Positions 23,839 to 24,549 of a stretch of DNA of 24,549 bases are shown piece by piece. Below the pieces are notes generated by a model. The model worked only from the letters and a program-made list of their open reading frames with translations, was not told the origin of the DNA and did no database searches. The position numbers were made by a program, and so were the translations under genes. The DNA comes from Micavibrio_A sp964423095 (lineage in GTDB: Bacteria; Pseudomonadota; Alphaproteobacteria; Micavibrionales; Micavibrionaceae), in contig CAYRDI010000032.1 of NCBI GenBank assembly GCA_964423095.1, forward strand, positions 1 to 24,549, given 5' to 3'. Every line of letters starts with the position of its first letter. Position 1 is the first letter of the stretch.

Positions 23839-23868
23839 CTTAAACCCCCGCTTTCGCAGGGGTTTAAG
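23839..23868 (-). promoter_or_regulatory. GAAA-capped hairpin between dnaK and dnaJ
   Basis: On the minus-strand transcript a 13-bp stem, CTTAAACCCCTGC with GCGGGGGTTTAAG (one U-G pair), is closed by the stable tetraloop GAAA. No T run follows (GCATTATATGG), so it is not a classic terminator. It is more likely an element for mRNA processing, stability or partial termination that sets the dnaK to dnaJ ratio. On the plus strand the loop would be TTTC, so orientation fits the dnaK-dnaJ message. Confidence 0.6.
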
Positions 23869-23885
23869 ATTAATCCATAAGATTC

Positions 23886-24549
23886 TTAGTTTTTCTTGTC
23901 GTCATCGACTTCGGTGAAATCGGCATCGATCACGTCGTCACCGGCGGTTTCGTTCCGGGGCGCGTCGCCCGTCTGCTCGTTATCCGCCGTGCCCGCGTTT
24001 TCTTCCTGCTGCTTGCGATAGGCCATTTCACCGATTTTCATCGACGCCTGCATCAAAGCCGTTGTTTTGGCTTCGATGTCGGCTTTGTCTTCGCCCTTGA
24101 TCGCCTCACGCAAGGATTCGATCGCGCTTTCAGCCGCACGTTTATCCGAATCTTCCACCGCGCTGCCAAGTTCCTTGATGGATTTTTCGGTCTGGTGGAT
24201 CATCGATTCCGCCTGGTTTTTGGCATCGATCAGTTCGCGTTTCTTTTTGTCTTCGTCGGCATGGCTTTCGGCATCCTTCACCATTTTTTCGATGTCGGCA
24301 TCGGAAAGTCCGCCGGAGGCTTGAATGCGGATTTGTTGTTCCTTGCCGGTCGCCTTGTCTTTGGCCGTTACGTGGACAATCCCGTTGGCATCGATGTCGA
24401 ATGTGACTTCGATTTGCGGAACGCCGCGCGGTGCCGAAGGAAGGCCCACGAGATCGAACTGGCCCAACAATTTGTTGTCCGCCGCCATTTCCCGTTCGCC
24501 CTGAAACACGCGGATCGTCACGGCCGATTGATTGTCTTCGGCGGTGGAG
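23886..24549 (-). CDS. dnaK: Chaperone DnaK (Hsp70), C-terminal part, 5' end outside the window
   Basis: About 221 codons of the substrate-binding half of Hsp70, open to the right edge. The visible part starts in the beta-sandwich domain (SAVTIRVFQGERE, LLGQFDL, GVPQIEVTFDIDANGI) and continues with the helical lid (GGLSDADIEKMVKDAE and on, about 90 residues past it). It ends with a Gln/Asn/Glu-rich tail and the conserved DVIDADFTEV motif that binds co-chaperones. The nucleotide-binding domain lies beyond the window. An internal ATG at 24521 is not the true start. Confidence 0.98.
   Translation of the reverse strand, partial: STAEDNQSAVTIRVFQGEREMAADNKLLGQFDLVGLPSAPRGVPQIEVTFDIDANGIVHVTAKDKATGKEQQIRIQASGGLSDADIEKMVKDAESHADEDKKKRELIDAKNQAESMIHQTEKSIKELGSAVEDSDKRAAESAIESLREAIKGEDKADIEAKTTALMQASMKIGEMAYRKQQEENAGTADNEQTGDAPRNETAGDDVIDADFTEVDDDKKN

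Overview
The window is a housekeeping stretch of a GC-rich alphaproteobacterial chromosome. The evidence is the dnaK-dnaJ ... dapB ... nth neighbourhood, the short single-domain CinA-like protein, the bactofilin, and the protein sequences in general. A Micavibrio- or Rhodospirillales-like origin is my guess and cannot be fixed from this sequence. Two N runs (100 N at 16232-16331 and 10 N at 19734-19743) show that this is a scaffolded draft. The second run sits over two contig ends that both encode the same short segment of Nth, which suggests mixed strains or a contig-end error.

Layout. 1-1,250: a cold-shock protein with its own promoter, a long leader and a terminator, then an unknown minus-strand gene. 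1,280-4,207: four plus-strand genes for envelope or membrane proteins (a small lipoprotein, two membrane-anchored proteins of unknown function, an EamA/DMT-like transporter). 4,199-6,209, minus: a polytopic membrane protein with conserved-looking histidines, a secreted cyclophilin just upstream of it, and a bacterioferritin-associated ferredoxin. 6,357-7,323, plus: two overlapping unknown genes, the second AT-shifted, and a possible gene remnant. 7,235-10,207: divergent fsa-type transaldolase and priA, the latter with a clear sigma70 promoter. 10,219-15,377, all minus: map, a stand-alone His/Gly/Ser-rich protein, a 59-residue protein, radC, a secreted protein, purB and bacterioferritin.

15,462-19,529: a CinA-like domain protein cut by the 100-N gap, tRNA-Leu(UAA) against the gap, uvrC, and a bactofilin with a long N-terminal extension. 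19,607-24,549: nth (minus), a divergent AraC-MGMT fusion, a 63-residue protein, then the minus-strand cluster dnaK (partial) - dnaJ - PaaI-type thioesterase - dapB, with a strong GAAA-capped hairpin between dnaK and dnaJ.

Themes: DNA repair and replication restart (uvrC, nth, AraC-MGMT, priA, radC family), protein folding (dnaK, dnaJ, cyclophilin), iron storage (bfr and bfd, about 4 kb apart), and central metabolism (purB, dapB, transaldolase). I see no mobile element, CRISPR array, toxin-antitoxin pair or defence island. The least explained items are the His-rich repeat protein, the histidine-bearing membrane protein and several small proteins. None of them amounts to a demonstrable new system.
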